Origin: Vibrio sp. SCSIO 43135 | Lineage (GTDB): Bacteria > Pseudomonadota > Gammaproteobacteria > Enterobacterales > Vibrionaceae | Direction: 5' to 3' | Assembly: GCF_023716665.1 (NCBI RefSeq) | Contig: NZ_CP071859.1 | Location: 2,294,001 to 2,358,000 of the forward strand | DNA: 64,000 bases | Shown here: positions 53,953 through 63,667 of the stretch, piece after piece | How the letters are laid out: every line of letters starts with the position of its first letter | Position numbering within the stretch: position 1 is the first letter of the stretch | Position numbers and translations under genes: made by a program | The notes under the pieces: model-generated | Seen by the model: only the letters and a program-made list of their open reading frames with translations | The model's database searches: none | What the model was told of the DNA's origin: nothing

Positions 53953-54579
53953 TTACTGAGTACCAAAAATCTTATCGCCCGCATCACCCAAACCAGGAAC
54001 GATGTAGCCTTTGTCATTTAGCTTCTCATCAATAGCAGCAGTGTAAAGTTCTACATCTGGGTGCGCTTTCTCTAACGCTTCAACACCTTCAGGAGCCGCA
54101 ACCAGTACAAGAACTTTAATCGCCTTACAGCCTTTCTCTTTAAGAAGGTCGATCGTTGCGATCATAGAACCACCCGTTGCTAGCATTGGGTCAACTACAA
54201 GCGCAATACGCTCGTCGATGTTCGATGCTAACTTATTGAAGTAAGGAACAGGCTCCAATGTTTCTTCATCACGGTAAATACCAACAACACTGATACGTGC
54301 GCTTGGCATGTGCTCAAGAACGCCATCCATCATGCCTAGACCCGCACGTAGAATTGGCACAACTGTCACTTTCTTACCTTTAATTTGGTCCACTTCCACT
54401 GGACCATTCCAACCTTCAATGGTTACTTTCTCTGTTTCAAAGTCTGCAGTCGCTTCATAAGTTAATAGGCTACCTACTTCGGTCGCTAACTCACGAAAAC
54501 GCTTCGTGCTGATGTCACCTTCTCGCATTAGACCAATCTTGTGTTTAACTAGAGGGTGTTTTACTTCAACAACTTTCAT
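53953..54579 (-). CDS. upp: Uracil phosphoribosyltransferase
   Basis: Makes UMP from uracil and PRPP; salvage enzyme, 208 aa as in E. coli. [20 protein letters not shown], the substrate loop RAGLGMMDG and the PRPP motif [14 protein letters not shown] are near-identical to E. coli. The start is ATG 54579, and ten codons of frame upstream are not used. It faces purM divergently across a gap with the PurR box, which could control both. Uses uracil from UraA and PRPP from Prs. Confidence 0.96.
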   Translation of the reverse strand: MKVVEVKHPLVKHKIGLMREGDISTKRFRELATEVGSLLTYEATADFETEKVTIEGWNGPVEVDQIKGKKVTVVPILRAGLGMMDGVLEHMPSARISVVGIYRDEETLEPVPYFNKLASNIDERIALVVDPMLATGGSMIATIDLLKEKGCKAIKVLVLVAAPEGVEALEKAHPDVELYTAAIDEKLNDKGYIVPGLGDAGDKIFGTQ

Positions 54580-54676
54580 TTCCATCTCCGGCAATATGGG
54601 GAACATTTAAACAAACCTTCGAATTATACACGATCTCAAAATAAATTTCAGGGTGATTAGAACAATAAAAAAACTC

Positions 54677-54692
54677 GCGCAAACGTTTGCTC
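54677..54692. promoter_or_regulatory. PurR operator between upp and purM
   Basis: GCGCAAACGTTTGCTC contains the same perfect core GCAAACGTTTGC as the uraA site. It is 65 bases before purM and ~98 bases before upp. Confidence 0.82.
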
Positions 54693-54756
54693 TTTATGTT
54701 TAACCGCTGGTAGAATAGCGCCGTTTTCATATCCAACTTTAACCGAGGACTTCCCT

Positions 54757-55797
54757 GTGAGCGGTAACAACTCTTCTCTAAGCTATAAAGACGCTGGTGT
54801 AGATATTGATGCAGGCAACGCGCTTGTTGATCGAATTAAAGGTGCGGTAAAGCGCACTCGTCGCCCTGAAGTTATGGGTGGTATTGGCGGCTTCGGAGCC
54901 CTATGTGAACTACCAACTAAATACAAGCAACCTGTACTAGTGTCTGGCACTGATGGTGTAGGTACTAAGCTTCGTTTAGCTCTGGATATGAACAAGCACG
55001 ACACAATCGGTATCGACCTTGTCGCTATGTGTGTGAATGACCTGATCGTACAAGGTGCAGAACCTCTTTTCTTCCTAGACTACTACGCAACAGGAAAACT
55101 AGACGTTGATACTGCAGCTGACGTAGTTTCTGGTATTGCTGAAGGTTGTATTCAAGCCGGTTGTTCATTGATTGGTGGCGAAACGGCGGAAATGCCAGGC
55201 ATGTATGAAGGCGAAGACTACGATGTAGCAGGCTTCTGTGTCGGTGTAGTAGAAAAAGAAGACGTTATCGATGGCACAAAAGTCGCAGCTGGTGATGCAC
55301 TTATCGCTGTAGGTTCAAGCGGTCCACACTCAAATGGTTACTCTCTTATTCGTAAAATTCTAGAAGTGTCTGGTGCCGATAAGAGTGAGGAACTAGCAGG
55401 CCGTACTATTGGTGAACACCTGCTCGAGCCAACTAAAATTTACATTAAGTCTGCGCTTAAGATGATTGAGCAGCACGACATCCACGCAATTTCGCACATC
55501 ACAGGTGGCGGCTTCTGGGAAAACATCCCGCGCGTGCTTCCAGAAGGTACAAAAGCAGTCGTTGATGGCAACAGCTGGGAATGGCCAGTTATTTTCAAAT
55601 GGCTCCAAGAGAAAGGTAACGTAACGACTCACGAAATGTACCGCACATTCAACTGTGGTGTAGGCCTAGTGATCGCCCTTCCTAAAGATCAAGCAGACGC
55701 AGCTGTTGAGCTATTAAATGCTGAAGGTGAAAACGCTTGGGTTATCGGTGAGATCGCAAACGCTGCAGCTGGCGAAGAACAAGTAGAGATCAAATAA
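54757..55797 (+). CDS. purM: Phosphoribosylformylglycinamidine cyclo-ligase
   Basis: AIR synthetase, fifth step of purine synthesis; 346 aa, cytoplasmic. GTG start at 54757, with GAGGA nine bases upstream. Motifs: [57 protein letters not shown], and the C-terminal [16 protein letters not shown]. Paired with purN (2-base gap), as in E. coli, and behind a PurR box. Confidence 0.96.
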   Translation: MSGNNSSLSYKDAGVDIDAGNALVDRIKGAVKRTRRPEVMGGIGGFGALCELPTKYKQPVLVSGTDGVGTKLRLALDMNKHDTIGIDLVAMCVNDLIVQGAEPLFFLDYYATGKLDVDTAADVVSGIAEGCIQAGCSLIGGETAEMPGMYEGEDYDVAGFCVGVVEKEDVIDGTKVAAGDALIAVGSSGPHSNGYSLIRKILEVSGADKSEELAGRTIGEHLLEPTKIYIKSALKMIEQHDIHAISHITGGGFWENIPRVLPEGTKAVVDGNSWEWPVIFKWLQEKGNVTTHEMYRTFNCGVGLVIALPKDQADAAVELLNAEGENAWVIGEIANAAAGEEQVEIK

Positions 55798-55799
55798 GT

Positions 55800-56441
55800 A
55801 TGAAAAGTATCGTCGTTTTAGTTTCAGGGAACGGTTCTAACCTACAGGCAATCATTGATGCATGTGACAAGGACATTACTGGTGGTCGCGTGACCGCAGT
55901 ATTTTCCAACAAAGCCAATGTCTATGCTTTAGAGCGTGCTGAGAAAGCCGGTGCAGCAGCACACTTCCTTGACCCTAAAGCCTTCGATACCCGTGATGCG
56001 TTTGACCACGAGTTGATGAAGCAGATCGATGAATATAAGCCAGACGTCATTGTACTTGCTGGTTACATGCGAATTCTAAGTGGTGAATTCGTTCGCCACT
56101 ATATGGGCCGCATGATCAATATTCACCCTTCTCTGCTACCTAAGTACCCTGGCCTTAACACTTATCAGCGTGCTATCCACGCTGGAGACGAAGAGCATGG
56201 TACTAGCGTTCATTTCGTTACCGAGCAGCTTGATGGCGGTCCTGTTATTTTGCAGGCTAAAGTGCCTATTTTCGACGAAGACACGGTCGAGACTCTCACT
56301 GAACGCGTTCAAACTCAAGAACACAAAATCTACCCGATGGTGGTTAGGTGGTTGGTTGAAGAGCGTTTAGTGATGAAAGATGAAAAAGAGGCTTACCTTG
56401 ATGGTGCTCTACTGGGTATGCACGGTTACGCTGAAGAATAA
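55800..56441 (+). CDS. purN: Phosphoribosylglycinamide formyltransferase 1
   Basis: GAR transformylase using 10-formyl-THF, the third purine step; 213 aa. Catalytic Asn107, His109 and Asp145 are in MINIHPSLLP and QLDGGPV. The start ATG 55800 is two bases after the purM stop. The C-terminus (KDEKEAYLDGALLGMHGYAEE) is usual. Confidence 0.96.
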   Translation: MKSIVVLVSGNGSNLQAIIDACDKDITGGRVTAVFSNKANVYALERAEKAGAAAHFLDPKAFDTRDAFDHELMKQIDEYKPDVIVLAGYMRILSGEFVRHYMGRMINIHPSLLPKYPGLNTYQRAIHAGDEEHGTSVHFVTEQLDGGPVILQAKVPIFDEDTVETLTERVQTQEHKIYPMVVRWLVEERLVMKDEKEAYLDGALLGMHGYAEE

Positions 56442-56465
56442 ATGCCTTTAGGCAAATAAAAAAAG

Positions 56466-56499
56466 AAAAGGTTGATGTACATGCATCAACCTTTTTTAT
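56466..56499. terminator. Bidirectional terminator between purN and yafJ
   Basis: AAAAGGTTGATG / CATCAACCTTTT, short loop, T-run on both sides. Confidence 0.9.
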
Positions 56500-56535
56500 T
56501 TCTCGGCCTTAGCCAAAGTAAGCCAAACGATTCAG

Positions 56536-57381
56536 TTACTCCAACGGTTCAGTTGGTGCCTGGCATTTAGGCTTCGCTTCAGCAAACGCCACATCGGTTA
56601 GCTTGGCAGCATTTCCGTCGATGAGCTCGCCAAAGTGGAATATCCCATACTCCCCTGGCTTCATCCGATGCCAAACTTCGTTGTCCGTCAATGGTTGTGT
56701 CGCAATAACCGATACCACATCATTTGGCGTAGTTTCTTCTTGGAAGTTAATCGTGACATCTTCATCAATCAGGCTCGCTTTCCCAAACGGAGCTCGACGT
56801 GTAATCCAATACAGATGGTTAGTGCAGTATGTCATCACATACTCACCATCCGACAATAACATATTGAATACACCTTTACCCTTCAACTTGTCGCAGCATT
56901 GTGCGACAAACTTAAACATCCCCACCATATCTTGAGGAGGTTCAGGATATCGCTCTTCAAGCTGCTTCATGATCCAACAAAAAGCACGTTCGCTGTCTGT
57001 CTGCCCTACCGGTAAATAGCGCCCGACAGACAAGTCTTGATAATCACTTAGCTGACCGTTGTGTGCAAACGTCCAGTACTTACCCCATAAGTCACGAGTA
57101 AATGGGTGGGTGTTTTCTAAACTTACCCCACCTCGGTTCGCCTGTCTTATGTGACTTACGACAGCACAACTTTTTATCGGATAGTTTTGTACCAGCTCGG
57201 CAATCTTTGATTTACAGCTTGGGTTTGGGTCCTTAAAAGTACGAAACCCTTTCCCTTCATAGAAGGTAATCCCCCAGCCATCTCTATGCGGGCCGGTATT
57301 GCCACCTCGTTGCATCAAGCCTGTAAAGCTAAAGCATATATCTGTCGGTACATTGGCGCTCATGCCGAGCAATTCACACAT
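56536..57381 (-). CDS. yafJ: Class II glutamine amidotransferase YafJ
   Basis: Predicted amidotransferase of the Ntn-hydrolase fold, 281 aa. The N-terminal nucleophile is Cys2 (MCELLGMSANVP). The glutamine-binding stretch GPHRDGWGITFYEGKG and THPFTRDLWGKYWTFAHNGQLSD follow. The acceptor substrate is unknown. In E. coli yafJ lies next to gmhA (lpcA), the same neighbour as here, 57 bp away; the order here is gmhA, then yafJ. Confidence 0.88.
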   Translation of the reverse strand: MCELLGMSANVPTDICFSFTGLMQRGGNTGPHRDGWGITFYEGKGFRTFKDPNPSCKSKIAELVQNYPIKSCAVVSHIRQANRGGVSLENTHPFTRDLWGKYWTFAHNGQLSDYQDLSVGRYLPVGQTDSERAFCWIMKQLEERYPEPPQDMVGMFKFVAQCCDKLKGKGVFNMLLSDGEYVMTYCTNHLYWITRRAPFGKASLIDEDVTINFQEETTPNDVVSVIATQPLTDNEVWHRMKPGEYGIFHFGELIDGNAAKLTDVAFAEAKPKCQAPTEPLE

Positions 57382-57438
57382 GGTTTATTGGACTCCTTTA
57401 CTCTAAACCAATTATACAAGCCTCTAAGACAACACGCC

Positions 57439-58014
57439 TTAGGCCATCTCTTTCTCAATCAGCTGAATCACAATGTGAATAATCTTAATATGAATCTCTT
57501 GAATACGGTCAGCATAACCAAAGTGTGGCACGCGAATTTCGATATCCGCTAGGCCTGCCATTTTACCGCCATCTTTACCAGTAAGAGCGATGGTTTTCAT
57601 TCCTTTCGCTTGTGCCGCTTCGATAGCTTTTAGAATGTTGCCGGAATTGCCTGATGTTGATAAACCAAACAGTACGTCGCCTTTTGAACCAACGGCTTCT
57701 ACATAGCGAGAAAATACAAAGTCATAACCAAAATCGTTACTCACGCAAGACAAATGGCTTGGATCTGAAATCGCGATTCCTGGATAGCCAGGACGATTCT
57801 CACGATAACGGCCTGTCAGCTCTTCGGCAAAATGCATAGCATCACAGTGCGAACCACCATTGCCACAAGACAACACCTTACCACCTTGTTTAAACGACTC
57901 AGCGATAAGCTTGGCTGCTGCTTCAATTTGAGCAATATTGTGCTCGTCACTTAAAAATTTATTTAGTACGTCGGCAGCTTCTGTTAATTCACTTTTGATT
58001 AAATCCTGATACAT
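57439..58014 (-). CDS. gmhA: Phosphoheptose isomerase GmhA
   Basis: Converts sedoheptulose 7-phosphate to D-glycero-D-manno-heptose 7-phosphate for LPS inner-core heptose; 191 aa. SIS domain with [22 protein letters not shown] near the middle and [20 protein letters not shown]. The C-terminal helix ([20 protein letters not shown]) is a hallmark. ATG 58014 was chosen because the 18 additional codons of frame lack a Shine-Dalgarno and do not match the family start MYQDLI. Together with kdsA it serves the LPS core. Confidence 0.95.
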   Translation of the reverse strand: MYQDLIKSELTEAADVLNKFLSDEHNIAQIEAAAKLIAESFKQGGKVLSCGNGGSHCDAMHFAEELTGRYRENRPGYPGIAISDPSHLSCVSNDFGYDFVFSRYVEAVGSKGDVLFGLSTSGNSGNILKAIEAAQAKGMKTIALTGKDGGKMAGLADIEIRVPHFGYADRIQEIHIKIIHIVIQLIEKEMA

Positions 58015-58250
58015 GGCGAGTTCTCTTATCGTTCTGAGTATTTGAGCATGGGGTGCTGGGTTTAGCACATTTGTCTCAAGTTTACTTAAACATTCCCGAC
58101 TGTCGATAGTTAGCTTTCAAGATTTGTTGCTTTCTTGCCATTCCACGACAACTAAATCGTCTTCCGCTTCAAATATTAGAACTTTCACTCTACTTAGATC
58201 ACTTTTTGCGCACTTTGAGGTTTTACATTTTATTAATATTTTGATTACAC
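58015..58250. other. Intergenic region between gmhA and fadE
   Basis: No gene seen in this part of the 308-bp gap. It holds the gmhA promoter region and reads as plain AT-rich DNA, with TTTTGATTACACTTA just before the FadR site as a possible fadE promoter portion. Confidence 0.4.
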
Positions 58251-58254
58251 TTAT

Positions 58255-58271
58255 AACTGGTTAGACCTCTT
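58255..58271. promoter_or_regulatory. FadR operator upstream of fadE
   Basis: AACTGGTTAGACCTCTT matches the FadR consensus (CTGGT-N2-GACC core). It lies ~51 bases before the start codon, placed to overlap the promoter, so fatty-acid-dependent derepression is expected. Confidence 0.75.
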
Positions 58272-58322
58272 ACAAGATATCTGCAATATCAATGGGTGAT
58301 AGTTGCTAATAAGGAAAATTAT

Positions 58323-60767
58323 ATGGAAATCTTGCTCTCTATACTTGGCTTTGCTGCTGTACTCGGCACCTGCCTATATCATCGAACGTCTTTGGTGGCA
58401 TCTGTCGCTGCTCTGACTGCTACGATGTTTGCGCTTTCAATCTTTGGCGCAGCTGGACATATAAGCTGGGCACTGTTCATTGCTGCTACTGCGTTACTGG
58501 CCATCCCTTCCGTGCGCCAGTCTGTAATAAGCCGCAAAGCTCTAGCGTTGTTCAAGCAGGTTTTACCTGCCATGTCGCAAACTGAAAAAGAAGCGCTAGA
58601 TGCTGGTACAGTGTGGTGGGAAGCCGACTTATTCAAGGGCAAGCCCAATTGGCAAAAGCTGCACACTATCGCTAAGCCTCAGCTAAGCGCAGAAGAGCAA
58701 GCTTTCTTGGACGGCCCAGTTAATGAAGTATGTGCAATGGTCAGCGACTATCAAGTTACCCATGAGCTTGCCGATCTGCCTCCTGAGGTGTGGCAGTACC
58801 TGAAAGATCACAAGTTCTTCGCCATGATTATCAAAAAGAAATACGGTGGATTGGAGTTCTCGGCTTACGCTCAATCACTTGTATTACAAAAGCTAACCGG
58901 TGTTTCTAGCGTATTATCCTCTACCGTCGGTGTACCAAACTCTTTGGGCCCTGGTGAGTTGCTGCAGCATTACGGTACTGAAGAGCAGAGAAATCACTAC
59001 CTACCAAGACTTGCAGAAGGTAAAGAGATCCCATGCTTTGCTTTAACGAGTCCTGAAGCAGGGTCGGATGCAGGCTCTATCCCAGATTTTGGTGTGGTAT
59101 GTAAAGGTAAGTGGAAAGGCAAAGAAGTGTTGGGTATGCGCCTAACGTGGAACAAGCGCTATATTACTCTTGCTCCTGTTGCCACCGTATTAGGTTTGGC
59201 GTTTAAACTGCGCGATCCTGAAGGGCTGCTGGGTGACACTGAAGATCTCGGAATCACTTGTGCCCTGATCCCTACGAATTTAAAAGGTGTGGAGATTGGT
59301 AACCGTCACTTCCCACTTAACGTCCCATTCCAAAACGGTCCGACCAAAGGCCAAGATATTTTCGTTCCTATCGACTTCATCATCGGTGGGCAAGAAATGG
59401 CTGGCCAAGGCTGGAGAATGTTGGTTGAGTGTCTTTCTGTTGGCCGTGGTATCACGCTACCATCAAACTCAACAGGCGGTATCAAAACTGCTGCTTTAGC
59501 TACCGGAGCTTATGCTCGAATTCGTCGCCAGTTCAAACAGCCTATCGGCCAAATGGAAGGTGTCGAAGAGCCTCTAGCTCGTCTTGGCGGTAACGCATAT
59601 GTTATGGATGCAGCCAGCAACCTGACTGTGGCTGGTATTGACCTGGGTGAAAAACCATCCGTCATCTCAGCAATTGTGAAGTACCATTGTACTCACCGCG
59701 GCCAACAAAGCATCATCGACGCGATGGACATCGTTGGCGGTAAAGGCATTTGTTTGGGTCCATCAAACTTCTTAGCGCGTGGCTATCAAGGTTCGCCAAT
59801 CGCAGTAACCGTTGAAGGCGCAAACATTTTGACTCGCTCTATGATCATCTACGGTCAAGGCGCGATCCGCTGTCATCCATATGTGTTGGCAGAAATGGAT
59901 GCCGCGTATTCTGAAGATGCTAATGCACTCGATAAGTTCGATTCAGCGCTCGCTGGACATGTTGGGTTTACCATGAGTAACTTGGTCCGCAGTATCTGGT
60001 TTGGCTTGACGGATGGCTATGGCTCTTCTGCTCCGACTACAGATGCGACTAAGCGCTACTACCAACAACTTAACCGCTATAGCGCAAACTTGGCGCTTCT
60101 ATCTGATATTTCTATGGCAGTTCTTGGCGGTTCTTTGAAACGTAAAGAACGCTTGTCTGCACGTTTAGGCGACATATTGAGCCAACTTTACTTGAGCTCA
60201 GCAACACTAAAACGTTTTGAAAACGAGGGACGACAAAGCGCTGACTTAGCTCTTGTTCACTGGGGTCTACAAGACAGCCTGAAACAAGCAGAAGAAGCGA
60301 TCGATGAGTTCCTAGCTAACTTCCCTAACAGAATTGTAGGTAAGGCTCTGCGTGTTCTACTCATGCCATTTGGACGAGTACGTAAATCTCCTTCAGACAA
60401 ACTGGATAGCCAAGTTGCTAAGATTCTTCAGACACCAAGTGAAACGCGTTCTCGTCTTGGTCAGGGCCAGTACTTAGAAGCCTCAGAACATAACGCTGTT
60501 GGTAAATTGGAACAAGCGCTAGAGATCGTGCTTAAAGCAGAGCCGATTTTCACTAAAATCTGTAAGGCAACCGAGCAACGTCGTCCATTCTTACGCTTAG
60601 ATCTGGTTGCGGAGATAGGCCTTGAAAAAGGTATTATCAGCCAAGAAGAAGCTGAGCTTCTAAAGCAGGCAGAAGTACATCGTTTATACGCTATCAATGT
60701 CGATGATTTCTCCCCAGAGGAACTCGCAGCAAAGCCGCAGCTTCCTGCGATGGGTGAAGTCGCATAG
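58323..60767 (+). CDS. fadE: Acyl-CoA dehydrogenase FadE
   Basis: First step of beta-oxidation, making trans-2-enoyl-CoA; 814 aa, as expected for the large FadE type. Two hydrophobic N-terminal segments ([30 protein letters not shown]) anchor it to the membrane. Then come the acyl-CoA dehydrogenase N-domain ([40 protein letters not shown]), the middle domain, [29 protein letters not shown], and a C-terminal FadE-specific domain (~600-800). Start at ATG 58323, with AAGGAAAA upstream. Behind a FadR box. Confidence 0.95.
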   Translation: MEILLSILGFAAVLGTCLYHRTSLVASVAALTATMFALSIFGAAGHISWALFIAATALLAIPSVRQSVISRKALALFKQVLPAMSQTEKEALDAGTVWWEADLFKGKPNWQKLHTIAKPQLSAEEQAFLDGPVNEVCAMVSDYQVTHELADLPPEVWQYLKDHKFFAMIIKKKYGGLEFSAYAQSLVLQKLTGVSSVLSSTVGVPNSLGPGELLQHYGTEEQRNHYLPRLAEGKEIPCFALTSPEAGSDAGSIPDFGVVCKGKWKGKEVLGMRLTWNKRYITLAPVATVLGLAFKLRDPEGLLGDTEDLGITCALIPTNLKGVEIGNRHFPLNVPFQNGPTKGQDIFVPIDFIIGGQEMAGQGWRMLVECLSVGRGITLPSNSTGGIKTAALATGAYARIRRQFKQPIGQMEGVEEPLARLGGNAYVMDAASNLTVAGIDLGEKPSVISAIVKYHCTHRGQQSIIDAMDIVGGKGICLGPSNFLARGYQGSPIAVTVEGANILTRSMIIYGQGAIRCHPYVLAEMDAAYSEDANALDKFDSALAGHVGFTMSNLVRSIWFGLTDGYGSSAPTTDATKRYYQQLNRYSANLALLSDISMAVLGGSLKRKERLSARLGDILSQLYLSSATLKRFENEGRQSADLALVHWGLQDSLKQAEEAIDEFLANFPNRIVGKALRVLLMPFGRVRKSPSDKLDSQVAKILQTPSETRSRLGQGQYLEASEHNAVGKLEQALEIVLKAEPIFTKICKATEQRRPFLRLDLVAEIGLEKGIISQEEAELLKQAEVHRLYAINVDDFSPEELAAKPQLPAMGEVA

Positions 60768-60787
60768 CAAAACATAATTCATCAGTA

Positions 60788-60818
60788 AAAAGGGCAGCCT
60801 AATGGCTGCCCTTTTAGT
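60788..60818 (+). terminator. Rho-independent terminator after fadE
   Basis: AAAAGGGCAGCC / GGCTGCCCTTTT, 4-base loop, T-run. Confidence 0.88.
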
Positions 60819-60956
60819 TGGATGCGTTCGACTATTCGCTCAGTATGAGTAGCGCTACCACATATTAGACTCAATAATGCCTTTAGCTACATGACTCACT
60901 CAGTCGTGTCGGATACAATTAAGAAGCATCATAAAAAGTGCGAGAGATGGACTTCA

Positions 60957-62207
60957 TCATTTCTTCGGCATATCCAACTGCATCTCTGGCATCATCTCTT
61001 TCTTAGCCCGTAGTTTACCGCGAATAAACCAAGCAACTAACCCCAGAAGAATCGCAAACACATTACCACCAACAATCAACAGGATGCTACGCATGCGTTT
61101 TTCTTCGCGCATCTCAATCAAACGCATTTCTTCCAAGCGCTTTTGTTGCTCTAACTGTTGCTGCTCTTGAAGCTTACGAGTGGCTTCATAGTCGACTTCT
61201 TCTAAAACGCTGTAACTCATCTCCGAGGTCATGAAGCTCAAAGCGCGCCCGGACGCTAAATCCGTTGCGTAAATCGAACTGTTCCAAGTAAAGTTACCTA
61301 GCTCACCACTATTGGGGACTTTAACCGAGACTGACATCGATTCATCTTGGCTGGAGTTCTGTACTACCGTTTCTGCGCCATTCATATCCATATGTTTAAC
61401 CGACAGGGCCAAGGAACCTGGAGCAATCATGCCTTGCTCGCCAGAAACCGCCACTTCATGAGGCATCCCATCTTCACGCGATTGAATGAATGTGGCTTGA
61501 ACCGGCGTCGGATAGACCAAGACTTCTTGCTCTTGCGCTCTTAAAAAGACACCATTGCCAGAAGTCACTCTGACGCGATACTTGCCAGGCTCTGGTGAAA
61601 TTGGTAGCGATACGGTAAATACACCGTCTCCCGGAAACTCGTCCAAGCCTGTTCCATCGTCAGAAAATTCACCAATAACCACTGGAACCGGTTTGGCTTC
61701 TTTAGCTAGGGTTTCTTCGTTTTCAACGAACTTAGTAAACGTGACCCGCAGGTTCACCCTGTCCAAGAAATCACGTACCACCAGCGGCTTTCCATCTGAA
61801 GTTAGGCGCGCGGTAAACTTGATATCTTCACCTTGGAAGAGTCGATTAGGAAAAACGTCTGTTTCCAGAGCTAAATTTGAAATCAGCTTTATTTTGTTCT
61901 TAGGCGTGACCTTACCTACCGCTTGCCAAGGGCCTGGCATAGGATTATCCACAGAGATAATGTCCATGGCTGATTCCTGATACCACTGCACATTATCTGG
62001 GCTACGCCACGCATAGTATTTCTTACCATCAGGACGCACTAATACCACTGGTTGCGAACGTTCAGCGCGGTAAATGACAAAGGTAATTTGTTTGATGGTG
62101 GGATCCACTCGAAAACGGTTATCGAGTAGAGACATTGAGGATTCTCCGCTAGCGAAGCTTGTTACGCTGAACACTAAGCCAATTATGGCGATTAAAATCC
62201 TCAACAT
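60957..62207 (-). CDS. TIGR03503 family membrane-anchored protein
   Basis: A 416-aa exported protein. The signal peptide is LRILIAIIGLVFSVTSFA. The mature part has DNRFRVDPTIKQITFVIYRAERSQPVVLVRPDGKKYYAW, VDNPMPGPWQAVGKVTPKNKIKLISNL and DDGTGLDEFPGDGVFTVSLPISPEPGKYRVRV, which fits the TIGR03503 family (unknown function, gammaproteobacteria). A Gln/Glu/Arg-rich coiled coil (EEVDYEATRKLQEQQQLEQQ...) precedes one C-terminal membrane segment (ILLIVGGNVFAILLGLVAWF). So it is a periplasmic protein held in the inner membrane at its C-terminus. ATG 62207 with AGGAGAAAAA upstream. Confidence 0.82.
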   Translation of the reverse strand: MLRILIAIIGLVFSVTSFASGESSMSLLDNRFRVDPTIKQITFVIYRAERSQPVVLVRPDGKKYYAWRSPDNVQWYQESAMDIISVDNPMPGPWQAVGKVTPKNKIKLISNLALETDVFPNRLFQGEDIKFTARLTSDGKPLVVRDFLDRVNLRVTFTKFVENEETLAKEAKPVPVVIGEFSDDGTGLDEFPGDGVFTVSLPISPEPGKYRVRVTSGNGVFLRAQEQEVLVYPTPVQATFIQSREDGMPHEVAVSGEQGMIAPGSLALSVKHMDMNGAETVVQNSSQDESMSVSVKVPNSGELGNFTWNSSIYATDLASGRALSFMTSEMSYSVLEEVDYEATRKLQEQQQLEQQKRLEEMRLIEMREEKRMRSILLIVGGNVFAILLGLVAWFIRGKLRAKKEMMPEMQLDMPKK

Positions 62208-62215
62208 TTTTTCTC

Positions 62216-62956
62216 CTACTGACGCCAGAGGCAACTACCGGCCTTCTCGACAATGTCCAATCTAGAATTGTGTGCTTCTACTTCATCGGCGCTTGCTAGT
62301 AAAACCTTTAGCGCTTTTCGCCCTCCAGCGACACGTTTTATGCTTTCACCACCACTTTCACCCTGCGTCTCAGCATTAAATTGCAACGCCGTTTGTCCGC
62401 CGGTCATGGCCAAATAAACATCAGCTAGGATTTCAGCATCGAGCAATGCCCCGTGAAGTACACGTGCAGAGGTATCAATAGTGTAATGCTTTGCTAACGA
62501 GTCGAGGTTCTTCCTTGCTGGCATGTTGGGCATGCGCTTGGCCATTGCAAGGGTATCGGTCACTTCACAGTAATCTATGGTTTGACCTATGGTCTCATCC
62601 AGCATGCGAAATTCGTGATCCATAAAGCCCACATCGAAGGGCGCGTTATGGGCGACTAGCTCAGCGCCTTGAATGAACTCTAAAAACTCTTTGTGAACGT
62701 CTCGATAATCGGGCTTATCACGCAAGAATTCATCAGTGATACCGTGAACTTCAATCGCATCGGGTTGAATCTCGCGATCTGGCTTTATATAAACGTGAAA
62801 ATGTCTTCCAGTCAGCTTACGGTTGATGATTTCTACCGCACCAATCTCAATGATTCGATGCCCTTGGTAATGTGGCCCACCTTCTCTGTTCATACCGGTG
62901 GTTTCGGTATCGAGAACGATGATGCGCTTGTGCTCAGAATTGTTGCTGGTATTCAT
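62216..62956 (-). CDS. dnaQ: DNA polymerase III epsilon subunit (proofreading exonuclease)
   Basis: 3'-5' exonuclease of the replicative polymerase; 246 aa, DEDDh family. Exo I VLDTETTGM (D16, E18), Exo II HNAPFDVGFMD, Exo III HGALLDAEILADVY with conserved His. The C-terminal ~60 residues should bind the alpha subunit. It is divergent from rnhA with a 56-bp gap, as in E. coli, so the promoters overlap. It ends 8 bp before the TIGR03503 start on the same strand. Confidence 0.96.
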   Translation of the reverse strand: MNTSNNSEHKRIIVLDTETTGMNREGGPHYQGHRIIEIGAVEIINRKLTGRHFHVYIKPDREIQPDAIEVHGITDEFLRDKPDYRDVHKEFLEFIQGAELVAHNAPFDVGFMDHEFRMLDETIGQTIDYCEVTDTLAMAKRMPNMPARKNLDSLAKHYTIDTSARVLHGALLDAEILADVYLAMTGGQTALQFNAETQGESGGESIKRVAGGRKALKVLLASADEVEAHNSRLDIVEKAGSCLWRQ

Positions 62957-63012
62957 AACAAATTGTGTGTCAGACTATGCAGATAATGTGCTTAACCCAA
63001 TAGTATCAAATC

Positions 63013-63477
63013 ATGACGAAACAGGTGGAAATTTTCACTGATGGTTCTTGCTTAGGAAATCCTGGGCCTGGTGGCTATGGCATTGTACTTCGTTACAAGC
63101 AAACCGAAAAAACTCTCGCCAAAGGTTACACGTTGACCACCAATAACCGAATGGAAATGCTTGCAGCCGTTGTTGCACTCCAAACTCTTAAAGAGCCGTG
63201 TCAGGTTATTTTAACCACCGATAGTCAGTATGTGCGCCAAGGTATTACTCAGTGGATTCACAACTGGAAAAAACGTGGTTGGAAAACAGCCGATAAGAAA
63301 CCGGTGAAAAACGCTGACCTTTGGCAGGCCCTCGATAAAGAGACAGCTCGACATGATGTTGATTGGCGCTGGGTAAAAGGCCACGCAGGACACCGTGAGA
63401 ACGAGATGTGTGATGAACTTGCACGTGCTGCAGCCGAGAACCCAACAGAAGAAGATATCGGTTATCAGCCAAGCTAG
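63013..63477 (+). CDS. rnhA: Ribonuclease HI
   Basis: Degrades RNA in RNA:DNA hybrids; 154 aa. All catalytic residues are at the standard positions: D10 ([18 protein letters not shown]), E48 (NNRMEM), D70 (LTTDSQYV), H124 (KGHAGHREN) and D134 (CDELARA). Divergent from dnaQ. The yafS-like gene and a repeat lie downstream. Confidence 0.97.
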   Translation: MTKQVEIFTDGSCLGNPGPGGYGIVLRYKQTEKTLAKGYTLTTNNRMEMLAAVVALQTLKEPCQVILTTDSQYVRQGITQWIHNWKKRGWKTADKKPVKNADLWQALDKETARHDVDWRWVKGHAGHRENEMCDELARAAAENPTEEDIGYQPS

Positions 63478-63504
63478 TGGCGTTATCAAAGCTCACTGAA
63501 AAAC

Positions 63505-63667
63505 AAAATGGCTGCCCGAAGGGTTCGAGCTAGGCGCCCCCGTTAAAATCGTTTTATGCTTTGTTGAAGACTATTTGCTTAGAATAACTAGGCTACACAG
63601 TCTTCGCCTCGCCTAAAACGATTTTATCTCGAACAAAACTTAACCACGAAAGATCAACAGCCCCTAG
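63505..63667 (-). mobile_element. Partial copy of the TAGGGTCTGTTG element, inverted
   Basis: The minus strand matches the left half of the 37215-37482 element: TAGGGGCTGTTG (one mismatch in the terminal repeat), then TTAAGTTTTGTTCGAGATAAAATC, GAAGACTGTGTAGCC, and the AAAACGATTTTAAC arm, and then CTTCGGGCAGCCATTTTG. The right half is absent. The end TAG is also the stop codon of the yafS-like gene, so the element gives that gene its terminus. Confidence 0.6.
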
